DNA of 64,000 bases from Nocardioides marinisabuli. Lineage in GTDB: Bacteria > Actinomycetota > Actinomycetes > Propionibacteriales > Nocardioidaceae. Under the pieces are notes generated by a model. That model made no database searches. It was not told where the DNA came from and worked only from the letters and a program-made list of their open reading frames with translations. Shown here one piece after another: positions 42,193-52,233 of the stretch (position 1 is its first letter; the number at the start of each line of letters is the position of its first letter). Both the position numbers and the translations under genes were made by a program. Where the stretch lies: positions 1,364,001 through 1,428,000 of the forward strand of contig NZ_CP059163.1 in NCBI RefSeq assembly GCF_013466785.1. Direction: 5' to 3'.

Positions 42193-42275
42193 CGCGCCGG
42201 GTCAGCGCGAGATTCGCGCCGGGTCAGCGCGAGATCTGCGCCGGGTCAGCGCGAGATCTGCGCCGGGTCAGTCGA
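42193..42275 (+). repeat. 22-bp-period tandem array, family A (about 4 units)
   Basis: CGCCGGGTCA recurs at 42195, 42217, 42239 and 42261, exactly 22 bp apart. Each unit is GCGCCGGGTCA followed by GCGCGAGATCT. It fills the convergent gap between the lipoprotein and the ABC permease and runs up to the permease stop codon. Confidence 0.85.
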
Positions 42276-44876
42276 GGCGGGCGACCAGGGGCAGCCGCGA
42301 GCGGGCGGTGAGGCCGACGACGGCCGAGGTCAGCAGCGGCAGCCCGACCACGACGCCGACGACCATCAGCCACGGCACGTCGAGGTAGTGGCTGGGCACG
42401 TCCACGGCGTCCCCGAACCCGTACGGCGCGGTGAGCGGGTAGGTGATGGCCACACCGGGCACCGCCCCCACGAGGGCGCCGAGGACCGCGCCGACCAGCC
42501 CCACGACCAGCGCGTACGCCGCCGCCACGCCGCGGCGGGTGCGGGGCGCGGCCCCGACGGCCGAGAGGGTGGCCAGGTCAGGCCGGGCGTCGGAGAGCGC
42601 CAGGAACGTCGCGGTCAGGGTGCCGCCCAGCATCAGCACCGCGCCGAGGCCGGCCAGCACCAGCTGGACGATCACCGTCTCGTCGGGCGCCTGGTAGCCG
42701 CGCTCGGCGTAGACCGTGGCCTCGACGGCCGCGCCCTGCACGGTCTCGGAGATGTCGCGCTCCTGGGCTGCCCCGACCGGTCCGGGCAGGTAGAGCCCGA
42801 CGTCGGTCACCGGCGCCCCCAGCCGCTCGGCGGCGGCCGGCGACAGCACCCCCTGCACCGGCGCGTACCCCTGGTCGACCGTGACGTAGGTGGCGGGCAG
42901 GACGGCCTGCTCGCGGCGGCCGTCGCGGCCGTGCACCTTGAGCACCACCGTGGCCCGCTCGTCGGTGAGCGGCGCGTCGGAGTAGACCAGCGCCCCGCCC
43001 GCGTCGAGCGCCTCCTGGCCGGCCGCGCGGTCGTCGTCCGACAGCCCGGTCAGCGCGCCGGGCACCTCCTCGGCGACCAGCACGCTGCCCGCGAAGGCGC
43101 CGCCGTAGCTCGACAGCACCGTCTCGCCGCCCTCCCGCCGGAAGCGCACCTCGGTGTAGCGCCCGGTGGCCTGGTCGACGCCACGCAGCCGCTGCACCTC
43201 CAGGCCGGGAGCGACACCGCGCACCGCGGTGGCGTGCTCGTCGTAGTCGGCGTCACGTCGGTAGTCGACGACGCTCATGGCGTCCATCGGCAGCGAGGCG
43301 CGGTACCCCTCGCGGTTCTGCGCCTCGTCGCTGGTGATCGCGATCCCCAGGGCGACGACGCCGGCGACGGTGGCCGCGACGGCGGCCACGGCCGGCACGG
43401 TGCGGCTGCGGTGCCGGGCGGCGTCGCGGGCGGCGAAGCGCAGCGGCAGGGGCAGCCGCGCGGAGACCCGCGCGACGGCGACGACGACGACCGGCACCAG
43501 CAGCACCATGCCCAGCACGCTGAGCAGCGCGGAGGCGGCGATCAGGACCTCGCCGTCCCCCGACCCGGCCGTCGCGCCGTACACCGCCGCGGCGACGCCG
43601 GCACCGAGGAGGACCAGCCCGACCAGCGGGGAGCGGCGCGAGGCCCGGGCATCGCCGCGGCGCCCGCCGAGCACCGCCACGACGTCCTGGCGCGAGGCCA
43701 GCCAGGCCGGCACCATCGCGGCCAGCAGCGCGCTGACCAGGCCGAAGGCGGCGACGGCGAGCAGGTGGCTCCACACCACGTCGAAGGGCCCGAAGCGGGT
43801 GTCGGAGAAGCGCTGCACCAACGGCAGCAGGGCCCGGGCTCCCAGGACCCCCAGCACCAGGCCGAGGACGGCGGCGACCCCGCCCAGCACCACCCCGGAG
43901 GCGAGGACCACGCGCCGCGACTGCGCCGGCGTGCCGCCGGCGGCCGCCATCAGCGCGAGGGTGCGGGCCGAGCGCCGCGCCCCGACCGCGAAGGCCGGGC
44001 CGGCCAGCAGCACGACCTCGAGCAGCACCATCACCACGACCAGGACGATCGTGGTGATCACCGAGGCCTCCGTCAGCGCCGAGCCCCACTGCACCTCCAT
44101 CGGCAGCTCGTCGTCGGCGGGCGGGTCGGTCATGACGGCGCGCGACAGCACGACCGCGCCCTGCTCGTTGAGCTCGAGGACCTGCTCCCAGCCCACCGGG
44201 GCGCCGCCGACCAGGTAGGAGGTCGAGCCGCGCTCGTCGAGCCCGAAGGCGCCCGGCAGCCCGAAGGCGCGCGGGTGGCCGGTGTAGCGGGTGCTCTCGG
44301 CGGTGCCGACGATGCTCAGCGCGGTGCCGTCGGCCAGCGTCAGCGCCGTGCCGGGGCCGCGCTCGAGCAGCTCGGGGCTGACCACCACCTCCGTCGCCGC
44401 GGTGGGCCAGCGACCGTCGAGGAGGTCGACCAGGCCCTCGGTGAGGGGGTCGTCGAGCCGGGTCTCCACGACGTCGGCGTCGCCGAGCCCGAGCTCGGTC
44501 TCGAACTGGACCCAACCCTGCCGGAGCGTGCTGGTGGTCCGCTCGCCGCCCAGCACCTCCAGCACACCGGCACGGGTCAGCGGCTCGCCGTCGCCCCCGC
44601 CGTCGTAGGCCTGGCCCTGGTCGGGGTCGGGCTTCTGGAAGACGCGGCCGGCGCCGTCCTGGACCTCGACCAGCGCCGCTGCGGTGCCGAGCCGACGCTC
44701 GAGCACCTCCCCGCCCGACACCTCGGCGGTGCTGTAGACGGTGTCGGCGATCGCGACGGCCGCGACCGGCAGCGCGATCATCACCAGCACCAGCAGGCTG
44801 CGCGCACGGGCCCGGCGCGCGTCGCGCCAGGCGACCCGCAGCGGCAGCCGCCAGCCGCGCAGCCAGGTCAACGGGT

Positions 44877-44880
<4 letters not shown>
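42268..44880 (-). CDS. FtsX/MacB-type ABC transporter permease
   Basis: 870 residues with two FtsX-like permease blocks. An N-terminal anchor (SLLVLVMIALPVAAVAIADTV) is followed by a large extracytoplasmic domain. Helical clusters come near residues 265-400 and 430-520, then a second external domain, and helices at the C-terminus (VLAGLGAVLMLGGTLTATFLAL). This architecture moves lipoproteins, peptides or signals by mechanotransmission, not classical substrate translocation. The GTG overlaps the ATPase stop by GTGA. The gene ends at a 22-bp repeat array. Confidence 0.9.
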
Positions 44881-45595
<715 letters not shown>

Positions 45596-45599
<4 letters not shown>

Positions 45600-45739
45600 C
45601 GGTTCGTCCCGGTGGACGTCTCGCGGCGGGCGCGAGAGCGGGCCACGGCCTCGCGCAGCCGGTCGGCCGACTGGGCCAGCCAGCGCTGCTCCTCGGCCCG
45701 CAGGCGCGCGGCCTGGGCGGCCTGCAGCTCGCCGCTCAT
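45596..45739 (-). CDS. 47-residue basic/helical small protein between padR and the ABC ATPase
   Basis: An ATG at 45739 opens 47 codons ending TGA at 45596. The product begins MSGELQAAQAARL and continues with alternating charged and Ala/Leu residues (EEQRWLAQSADRLREA), predicting one amphipathic helix, then an Arg-rich tail. It overlaps padR by ATGA and the ATPase gene by GTGA, which a non-coding stretch would not do at both ends. No family recognised. It may help PadR or the transporter assemble (inference). Confidence 0.65.
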
Positions 45740-46323
45740 CGCCCGGCCGCCTGCTCCGCCCGGGCGGGCGCAGGGGCCGGCGCTGACGGCGCGGTCTGCG
45801 TGGCCGCGCGGCGTACGCGGGCCTCGCAGTGGTCGAGCCAGCGGATCTCGGCCTCGGCGGCGAAGACCAGCGAGTCGAGCACCAGGCTCCAGGCCAGGTC
45901 GGCGCGGCCGCCGGCACCGTCGGCCTGCCGCTTGAGGCGGGTGTAGTCCTGCAGGGCGCCCATCGTCGCGCCACGCTGGCGCTGGATCAGGGTGCCGACG
46001 TCGACGCCGGGCACCGTGACCGCCAGGGCGAGCTTGATGGCCAGCTCGTCGCGCGGCGGCTGGGTGCGCGCGACCGGGGTGGTGAACCAGGCGGCGACCT
46101 CGTCGTGACCGGCGGCGGTGAGCCGCCAGATCTCGTGGCCCTCGTCGTCGCTGCCGGCCGGCTCGACCAGGCCGTCACGCTCGAGGCGGGTCAGGGTCGT
46201 GTAGACCTGCCCGACGTTGAGGGGCCACGCCGACCCGGTGCGGGCCTCGAACTCCGTGCGGAGCTGGTAGCCGTACATCGGCTCCTGCTCCAGCAGCGCC
46301 AGCAGCGCCTGCTTGACCGACAT
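45736..46323 (-). CDS. PadR-family transcriptional regulator
   Basis: 195 residues. N-terminal winged helix (QALLALLEQEPMYGYQLRTEF, then PLNVGQVYTTLTRLERDGLV) and a C-terminal dimerisation domain typical of PadR subfamily members linked to ABC exporters, followed by an Ala/Pro tail. The ATG at 46323 matches the family N-terminus; longer frames run into the operator. First gene of a four-gene overlapping operon. It probably binds the palindrome at 46357-46391 and responds to a cationic or hydrophobic compound (family knowledge). Confidence 0.88.
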   Translation of the reverse strand: MSVKQALLALLEQEPMYGYQLRTEFEARTGSAWPLNVGQVYTTLTRLERDGLVEPAGSDDEGHEIWRLTAAGHDEVAAWFTTPVARTQPPRDELAIKLALAVTVPGVDVGTLIQRQRGATMGALQDYTRLKRQADGAGGRADLAWSLVLDSLVFAAEAEIRWLDHCEARVRRAATQTAPSAPAPAPARAEQAAGR

Positions 46324-46356
46324 CTGGTGCCCCGTCTCTCCCGAACGACCGTTGCG

Positions 46357-46391
46357 TACCGGGTATGTATACCACGTATGCATACCCGGTA
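46357..46391. promoter_or_regulatory. PadR operator/promoter region
   Basis: Perfect 11-bp inverted repeat: TACCGGGTATG at 46357-46367 and its complement at 46381-46391, 13 nt apart. Inside lie GTATGTATAC and GTATGCATAC half-sites, similar to known PadR ATGT/ACAT operators. It is 34 nt upstream of the padR ATG. Confidence 0.7.
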
Positions 46392-46420
46392 TCCATGCTT
46401 GAGGTCCGTAGAAGACAGGA

Positions 46421-46448
46421 CGGCCGCCCCGGTCTCCCGGGGCGGCCG
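46421..46448 (-). terminator. Strong hairpin terminator after the subtilase gene
   Basis: CGGCCGCCCCGG, loop TCTC, CCGGGGCGGCCG: 12-bp perfect stem. On the minus strand it is followed by TCCTGTCTTCT. It lies about 40 nt past the protease stop and may also serve the opposing side. Confidence 0.65.
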
Positions 46449-46489
46449 CCTGGTGGGTGTGGTGCTGGATGCTGCTGGCTAGCTGCGTG

Positions 46490-49400
46490 TCACTCGGTCG
46501 AGACCGAGAGCACCGTCGGGGCGAGCGCCCCGTCGTAGGTCAGCAGGCCGAGGTACTCCGCGCCCTCCTCCAGGCCGCTCCAGCTCACGTCGAACGTCGT
46601 GGGCTGCTGCGACTGGGTCGGGACCGGGTTGGGGTCCGCGGTGAGGTCACCGAGGTCCGCACCGGCGCCGACGAGGAAGGTGTCGAAGTCGTAGGCGATC
46701 GGGCTGCCCTCGGAGCCGGCGGCGTAGCCGGCGACCTCGAAGTAGTACGCCCCGGCCTCGGGAGCGGTGATGTCGACCCGCTCGTCGGCCGAGCCGGTCG
46801 CGGACTGGCCGGCGTAGGCGTAGATCGTCGACGGGTCGCACGAGGCAGCGGCGTACACGAAGAGGTCGAGGTCGCTGCTGTCGTCGGTCGCGTCGAGGTC
46901 GAAGCGGGCGAAGTCGACGCCCTCGGGGATCTCGATGCACTCGGACAGCACGGCACCGCCCTCGTCGACGGAGCCGTCGGCCGAGATGCCCTTCGCGAGG
47001 CCGGCGGTGCCGATGGCCAGCTCACCGGTGGTCGACGGGGTGATCTCGACCGTGGTCGAGCCGTCGGTGCCGGTGCCCTCGACCGCGAGCGGTGCCTTGA
47101 CCGAGACCGGTCGCAGCGCGACGGGCAGGCGCATCTTCGTGGGGCCCTTGAGGGTGACGACACCCTGCGCGAACTCGCCCAGGGGCGCGTCGGTGCGGGT
47201 GAACTCGATGGTCAGGTCCTCGATGTCGCCCTTGCGCTTGGCGGTGACCGTCGCGGGGACGGAGGCCTCGAAGCCGGGGACGCGGACCTTCACCTTCCAG
47301 GTGCCGGCCATGGTCGAGACCATGGTGCGGGTGAAGGAGGTGGTGCCGGCGACCTGGCCCTGCGCCATGGAGGGCAGGTTGACCTCGGTGGCCGGGATCG
47401 CCGGGACACCGGTGGGCAGGCCCTGGCCGGTCAGGAAGCCGCGCCACTCGCGGGCGTTCGAGCCGATGTGCCACCCGGGGTTGAAGAACTTCTTCGGGTT
47501 CACGATGCCGGCGCCCTGGGCGTGGGCGTCGTCGGAGCCCTTGCCCTCGGCGGTGCGGGTGCGGTTGGCGGTGGTCATCATCGCCGACTGCACGTCCTGG
47601 GGCGACCAGGTCGGGTAGGTGCCCATCAGGAAGGCGCCCAGGCCCGCGACGTGCGGGGCGGCCATGGAGGTGCCGGAGTACAGGTCGTAGTCACGACCGG
47701 CGTTGGTCGGCGGCGAGACCGCGGCGAGCACGCTCGAGCCCGGCGCGGCGATGTCGGGCTTGAGGATGTCGGACTCGTTGGCGACGGCGGGGCCGCGCGA
47801 GGAGAAGCCCGAGACCTGCGGCAGCGGGGTGACCTTGTCGGTCTTGTTGCCGAGCAGGAACGCCGCGGTGGCGTCCTCGCCGGCCTCGTCGAGGTAGTCG
47901 TAGACCTTGGGGCCGTCGACCTCGTCGAGGTGGATGGTCGGCACCGAGTGGAAGTCGGCGTCGAGGCTGTTCTCGGACGGGTTGACCATGATCATGCCGA
48001 CGCCGCCGGCACGGGCGACCTCGGCGGACTTGTCGACGCGGGCGTAGGCGCCGCGGTCGCAGACCACGATCTTGCCCTCGACCAGCGCCGGGTCGAGGGT
48101 CTCGGGGCCGCACAGGGCGGCGTCGGCCAGGTCGTCGGTGCCGGCGGCGGAGACCGAGTCGATCATCGGGGTCTGCGGCAGGCGGGTGCCCGAGATCGAG
48201 GCGCCCACGAGCTTGGTGCCGTCACCGAGCTTGACGGTGTTCTCGAAGTTGACGTGGGTGGTCGAGGCCACGGTCGTCAGCCACGGGCTGTTGTGGGCCA
48301 CGGTCGAGGCGTCGGGGCCGCTGTTGCCGGCGGAGGCCGCGACGAAGACGCCGGCCTCGGCCGCGCCCTCGAAGGCCACCTCGACGGAGTCGACCACGGT
48401 GTCGGTGGCGCCCGAGATCGAGAAGTTCAGCACGTCGACGCCGTCGGCGACGGCGTCGTCGATCGCGCCCAGGATGGCGTCGGTGTAGCAGCCGCCCGTG
48501 TTGGGGTCGGTGTCCTCCCAGCAGACCTTGTAGACCGCGATCTTGGCGGCCGGGGCCATGCCGGAGAGCTTGCCGAACTCGCGGCCCTCCACCTCGACGC
48601 CGCGCACGATGTTGCCGGCGGTCGTGGAGGCGGTGTGCGAGCCGTGGCCGCCACCGTCACGCGCGGAGAGGAACTCGTCCTCGGCCATCTCGACGGCGCC
48701 CGAGGCGATCTGGGCCTCGAAGGAGTCGGAGTAGTAGCGCGCGCCGATCACCTTGTCGTTGCACAGGGTGACCTCGAACTCCTCGCCGGCCTCGCAGGCG
48801 CCGGTGAAGACGCCGCCGTCGAGCTTCTCCATGCGGGTGTTGCCCTCGGCGTCCATCGAGATGTCCCACTTGGTGCGGGGCTCCTCGCCGATGGCGTTGC
48901 CCGAGAACGACGCCGACTCGGGCCAGTAGCCCGAGTCGATGACGCCGGCCACGACGCCGTCGCCGGCCTTGCCGCGGGGGCCCTCCTGCTTCCAGGCGCC
49001 CTTCTTGCCCGTCATGCCCAGGGCGTCACCGGTGTTCCAGGTGTCGAGCTCGCGCGCGACGTTCTTCTCCACCAGCAGCACGCGGCGGTCGCCGGCCAGC
49101 TCGAGCGCCTGCTCGGCGCTGAGGTCGGCCACGAAGGAGTTGCTCGCGATCGTGTTGCTCAGGACCGGCTCGACGCCGGCCTCCTCGGCGAGCGCCTCCT
49201 GCTCCCTCTCGAGGTGCGCGGTGTAGGCGCGGACCTTGGCGGAGTCGGCGCGGAACTGGCCGCCCTCCGCGGCGCGGGTCGCGGCGAAGCGGCGGTCGCC
49301 GCCGGCGTACGCCGCGGCCGCGGGCTCGCGCAGCACGACGACGTAGCGCCCGGCGTCGTACGACGTCAGGGCGTCGGCGCCGCTGGGCGCCTGGGGGGTG

Positions 49401-49522
49401 GCGGTCTCGTCGGCGGCGGAGGCCGCCGGCACCGAGGCCGCGACTCCGGCCGCGAGGAGTCCCGCGGAGATGAGGCCGATGCTGCGCTGGCGCGCGGAAC
49501 GGCTCGCTGCAGTGGTGTGCAC
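46490..49522 (-). CDS. Secreted S8 subtilisin-like serine protease
   Basis: 1010 residues. Signal peptide (SIGLISAGLLAAGVAASVPAASA), an I9-type prodomain (YVVVLREPAAAAY to VLLVEKNV), then the S8 domain with Asp196 (GVIDSGYW), His293 (GHGSHTA), oxyanion Asn400 (SAGNSGP) and Ser619 (YSGTSMAAPHVAG). A PA-type insertion lies between His and Ser (about 455-560), as in plant-type subtilases. The C-terminal ~350 residues are beta-rich. Extracellular, self-processing protease. The GTG 11 nt after GGGAG gives a normal signal peptide. TTGACC at 49632-49637 may be its -35, but I cannot assign a -10. Confidence 0.93.
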   Translation of the reverse strand: MHTTAASRSARQRSIGLISAGLLAAGVAASVPAASAADETATPQAPSGADALTSYDAGRYVVVLREPAAAAYAGGDRRFAATRAAEGGQFRADSAKVRAYTAHLEREQEALAEEAGVEPVLSNTIASNSFVADLSAEQALELAGDRRVLLVEKNVARELDTWNTGDALGMTGKKGAWKQEGPRGKAGDGVVAGVIDSGYWPESASFSGNAIGEEPRTKWDISMDAEGNTRMEKLDGGVFTGACEAGEEFEVTLCNDKVIGARYYSDSFEAQIASGAVEMAEDEFLSARDGGGHGSHTASTTAGNIVRGVEVEGREFGKLSGMAPAAKIAVYKVCWEDTDPNTGGCYTDAILGAIDDAVADGVDVLNFSISGATDTVVDSVEVAFEGAAEAGVFVAASAGNSGPDASTVAHNSPWLTTVASTTHVNFENTVKLGDGTKLVGASISGTRLPQTPMIDSVSAAGTDDLADAALCGPETLDPALVEGKIVVCDRGAYARVDKSAEVARAGGVGMIMVNPSENSLDADFHSVPTIHLDEVDGPKVYDYLDEAGEDATAAFLLGNKTDKVTPLPQVSGFSSRGPAVANESDILKPDIAAPGSSVLAAVSPPTNAGRDYDLYSGTSMAAPHVAGLGAFLMGTYPTWSPQDVQSAMMTTANRTRTAEGKGSDDAHAQGAGIVNPKKFFNPGWHIGSNAREWRGFLTGQGLPTGVPAIPATEVNLPSMAQGQVAGTTSFTRTMVSTMAGTWKVKVRVPGFEASVPATVTAKRKGDIEDLTIEFTRTDAPLGEFAQGVVTLKGPTKMRLPVALRPVSVKAPLAVEGTGTDGSTTVEITPSTTGELAIGTAGLAKGISADGSVDEGGAVLSECIEIPEGVDFARFDLDATDDSSDLDLFVYAAASCDPSTIYAYAGQSATGSADERVDITAPEAGAYYFEVAGYAAGSEGSPIAYDFDTFLVGAGADLGDLTADPNPVPTQSQQPTTFDVSWSGLEEGAEYLGLLTYDGALAPTVLSVSTE

Positions 49523-49732
49523 GAGTGTGATGTCTCCCTGTAGCTGCCCGAGAACCCCACGTGCGCCGACACCGAGACGGTCGGTCGCGAACACGAGGGT
49601 GGTACAGACCACAATTCATCACCCCCCTCTAGGTCAAGGGTTTGCCCCCCGGGGCATGGCAACGGTTTCGTAACGGTGGCCGTTCCGTGACCTCAGGGGT
49701 GACCCGCGCGGGCCGGTCGGGAGACTGTCCCC

Positions 49733-50491
49733 ATGACCACCACCCTGATCACCGGCGCCTCCTCCGGGCTCGGCGCCGAGATGGCCCGCCAGCTCGCCGC
49801 CCGCGGCGAGGACCTCGCCCTGTGCGCGCGGCGCACCGACCGGCTCGAGGAGCTGCGCTCCGAGATCCTCGCGGCCCACCCCGGGCGCCGGGTCGCGCTG
49901 CGCACCCTCGACGTGACCGACCCCGAGCAGGTGCCGGTGGTCTTCGAGGAGCTGCGCGCCGAGCTCGGCGGCCTCGACCGCGTCGTCGTCAACGCCGGCC
50001 TGGGCAAGGGCGCCCCGCTCGGCACCGGCCAGGCCGCGGCCAACCGCGAGACCGCCACCACCAACTTCCTCGGCGCGCTGGCCCAGACCGAGGCCGCGAT
50101 GGAGGTCTTCCGGGCGCAGCGCTCGGGCCACCTGGTGATGGTCTCGTCGATGTCGGCGATGCGCGGCATGCCGAAGTCGATGACGACGTACGCCGCCACC
50201 AAGATCGGCGCGGCGTTCCTCGCCGAGGGGCTGCGCACCGAGCTGCACGGCACCGAGCTGGGCCGCAGCGTCGACGTGACGGTGCTCTACCCCGGCTACA
50301 TCGCCTCGGAGATGAACGAGCAGGTCGCGCAGCAGACCCCGCTGATGGTCTCGACCGAGAAGGGCGTGCGGGCGATGGTCGCGGCCATCGAGAAGCGGGC
50401 CGACTCCGCCTGCGTGCCGGCGCTGCCGTGGGCGCCGCTGTCGGTGGTGATGAAGCACGCCCCGCTGGGCGTGCTCAAGCGTCTGCTCTGA
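49733..50491 (+). CDS. Short-chain dehydrogenase/reductase
   Basis: 252 residues. TGASSGLGAEMA (about 8-19), VNAGLGKG, catalytic Ser in MVSSMSAM and YAATKIGAAF (Tyr and Lys). The VLYPGYIASEMN loop and length match classical SDRs acting on fatty or cyclic alcohols. Substrate unknown. Divergent from the subtilase with about 210 nt between starts. Its last 17 nt overlap the convergent VanZ/RDD gene. Confidence 0.88.
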   Translation: MTTTLITGASSGLGAEMARQLAARGEDLALCARRTDRLEELRSEILAAHPGRRVALRTLDVTDPEQVPVVFEELRAELGGLDRVVVNAGLGKGAPLGTGQAAANRETATTNFLGALAQTEAAMEVFRAQRSGHLVMVSSMSAMRGMPKSMTTYAATKIGAAFLAEGLRTELHGTELGRSVDVTVLYPGYIASEMNEQVAQQTPLMVSTEKGVRAMVAAIEKRADSACVPALPWAPLSVVMKHAPLGVLKRLL

Positions 50492-51533
50492 CGCCGACCC
50501 TGAGCCCGACTTTAAGCTCCAGGCCCGCGAGCACGTGGCTCAGCCCGCGGTGCTCGCGGGTCGACCAGGTCGCGGCCAGCGTCAGCGCCAGGTACGCCGC
50601 CAGCGCCGCCCCGCCCCAGGGCAGGTCGGCCAGCCCCAGCACGAAGACCGGGCCGAGCCCGGTCGCGAGCTTGACCACCCGCTGCGGCCCCACCAGCCAG
50701 CGGTGCCGCGAGGAGGTGCGCAGCGAGACCGCCCACTCGCCCACCGTGCGCCCGGCACCGAGCACCAGCACCGCCTCCAGCGCGAACGGCACGCTCCACT
50801 GCAGCAGCACCTGCAGGTCGCGCCACGGACCCACGTCGAGCACGTAGACGTTGACGAACCGCACGCCGATGGCGACCGCGGCGCCCACCGCCACCACGAA
50901 GACCGCGTCGCAGACCATCCCGACGACGCGCCGGCCCCAGGTGACGTGCTCGGGCAGCGCCCGCGCCTGCGGGCCGCTGCGCCGCACCACCGCCCACGAG
51001 GCCAGCGAACCCAGCACCGCGCCGGTGGCGTTGAGCAGCAGGTCGTCGACGTCGAGGAGCCGGTAGGCGCAGTCGTAGAGCCCCCAGATGCCGGTGCCCT
51101 GGGTGGTCTCGATGAGCGCGGAGGCCGCCAGCCCGAGCAGGCCGGCGACCACGACGCCGCGCCGCAGCACGCGGCGTACGAAGAACCCGAACGGCACGAA
51201 GAGCAGCACGTTGAGGGCGACCTGCAGGAACGCCGGCTGGCGCAGCAGCGCGCGCACTCCCCCGTCGCCGGGCAGCGAGACCCGCCCGACCGACGTCAGC
51301 GGGTCGAGCTGGGTGGGCCGGCAGGTGAAGGCGCCCGGGTCGGGCAGCGGCAGCAGCGTGTAGGTCCACAGCGCGATCCCGTAGACGGCCGCGGCGAGCA
51401 GCACCAGCAGCTCGCCGGGCGGCAGCCGGCCCGCGCGGCGGTAGCGGACCGCCGCGGTGGGCACCAGCAGCAGCACCGCGACCAGGGAGCCGAGCCCGAC
51501 GGCGATGAGCGCGTTCGTCGCCTGGGTCGACAT
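50475..51533 (-). CDS. VanZ-like/RDD-like integral membrane protein
   Basis: 352 residues with about ten hydrophobic helices. The first half resembles VanZ (LNVLLFVPFGFFVRRVL, LIETTQGTGIWGLYDCAYRLLDVDDLLLNATGAVLG). The second half begins VTWGRRVVGMVCDAVFVVAVGAAVA and resembles an RDD domain. VanZ-like proteins are associated with low-level teicoplanin resistance or cell-wall function, and RDD proteins with transport. The combination may be a fusion. No neighbouring gene clarifies the role. Confidence 0.75.
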   Translation of the reverse strand: MSTQATNALIAVGLGSLVAVLLLVPTAAVRYRRAGRLPPGELLVLLAAAVYGIALWTYTLLPLPDPGAFTCRPTQLDPLTSVGRVSLPGDGGVRALLRQPAFLQVALNVLLFVPFGFFVRRVLRRGVVVAGLLGLAASALIETTQGTGIWGLYDCAYRLLDVDDLLLNATGAVLGSLASWAVVRRSGPQARALPEHVTWGRRVVGMVCDAVFVVAVGAAVAIGVRFVNVYVLDVGPWRDLQVLLQWSVPFALEAVLVLGAGRTVGEWAVSLRTSSRHRWLVGPQRVVKLATGLGPVFVLGLADLPWGGAALAAYLALTLAATWSTREHRGLSHVLAGLELKVGLRVGVRADA

Positions 51534-51545
51534 CGCCGGCCCCGG

Positions 51546-52223
51546 CTAGCGGTAGGTCAGCTGGTCGGGCGCGAGGTGCTCGTGCTCGTTGAAGGTCAGC
51601 AGCCGCGGCCCGCCGCGCCCGACCACCACCCGGGTGACCGAGGTGTTGGCGCACACGGTGTTGAGGCGCTGCCAGGTGGCGGCGTACGTCGCCGGGTCGA
51701 CGTCGTCGCCGAGCAGCAGCGCCGCGCCCAGCGCGGCCACGACCCCGCCGGAGGTGACCACCACGACGCTGCGGCCGCTGCCGGCCTGCTCGACCACGGC
51801 ACCCAGGGCGGCGCGGGTGCGCCCGCGGAACCCGGTGTAGGTCTCGGCGTAGTCGCCGTCGTGCTCGCCGGTGCTCCAGCGGTGCGTGGCCAGCTCGAAG
51901 ACCCGCTGGAAGGCCGGCCGGTCGAGCTCGCCCTCGGGCAGGTCGGGGTAGGCGCCGACCACCGCGAGGTGGTCGAACTCGTCCCAGCGGCCGTCCTCGT
52001 CGTGCGCTGCGGGCTCGCTCCAGCCGGCGCCCTCGACGAGCGCCTCCAGGGTCTCGCGGTGGCGGCGCATCGAGCCGCGCACCACCCCGGTCGGGGCGAC
52101 GCCGCGCTCGCGCAGCCAGCGGCCCAGCGTGCGGCCCTGCTCCCACCCGGTGGGCGAGAGCACGTCGTAGTCGTCCGCGCCGAAGGAGGCCTGGCCGTGC
52201 CGGACCAGCAGCACCACACCCAT
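51546..52223 (-). CDS. Histidine phosphatase superfamily protein
   Basis: 225 residues. The phosphohistidine motif LLVRHGQASFG is at the N-terminus. A second conserved Arg follows (MRRHRET), and the C-terminal VVTSGGVVAAL replaces the usual His-containing loop, so the second catalytic His is not where expected. It may be a phosphatase of small metabolites. It begins 10 nt after the phosphotransferase stop on the same strand, suggesting a shared transcript. Confidence 0.85.
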   Translation of the reverse strand: MGVVLLVRHGQASFGADDYDVLSPTGWEQGRTLGRWLRERGVAPTGVVRGSMRRHRETLEALVEGAGWSEPAAHDEDGRWDEFDHLAVVGAYPDLPEGELDRPAFQRVFELATHRWSTGEHDGDYAETYTGFRGRTRAALGAVVEQAGSGRSVVVVTSGGVVAALGAALLLGDDVDPATYAATWQRLNTVCANTSVTRVVVGRGGPRLLTFNEHEHLAPDQLTYR

Positions 52224-52233
52224 CGCCTGCTCC

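Noticed and set aside
46457-49543. A 1028-codon open frame antisense to the subtilase
   Set aside because: The translation is repetitive Gly/Val/Asp/Arg, typical of antisense GC-rich DNA, while the subtilase on the other strand has its catalytic triad and signal peptide.
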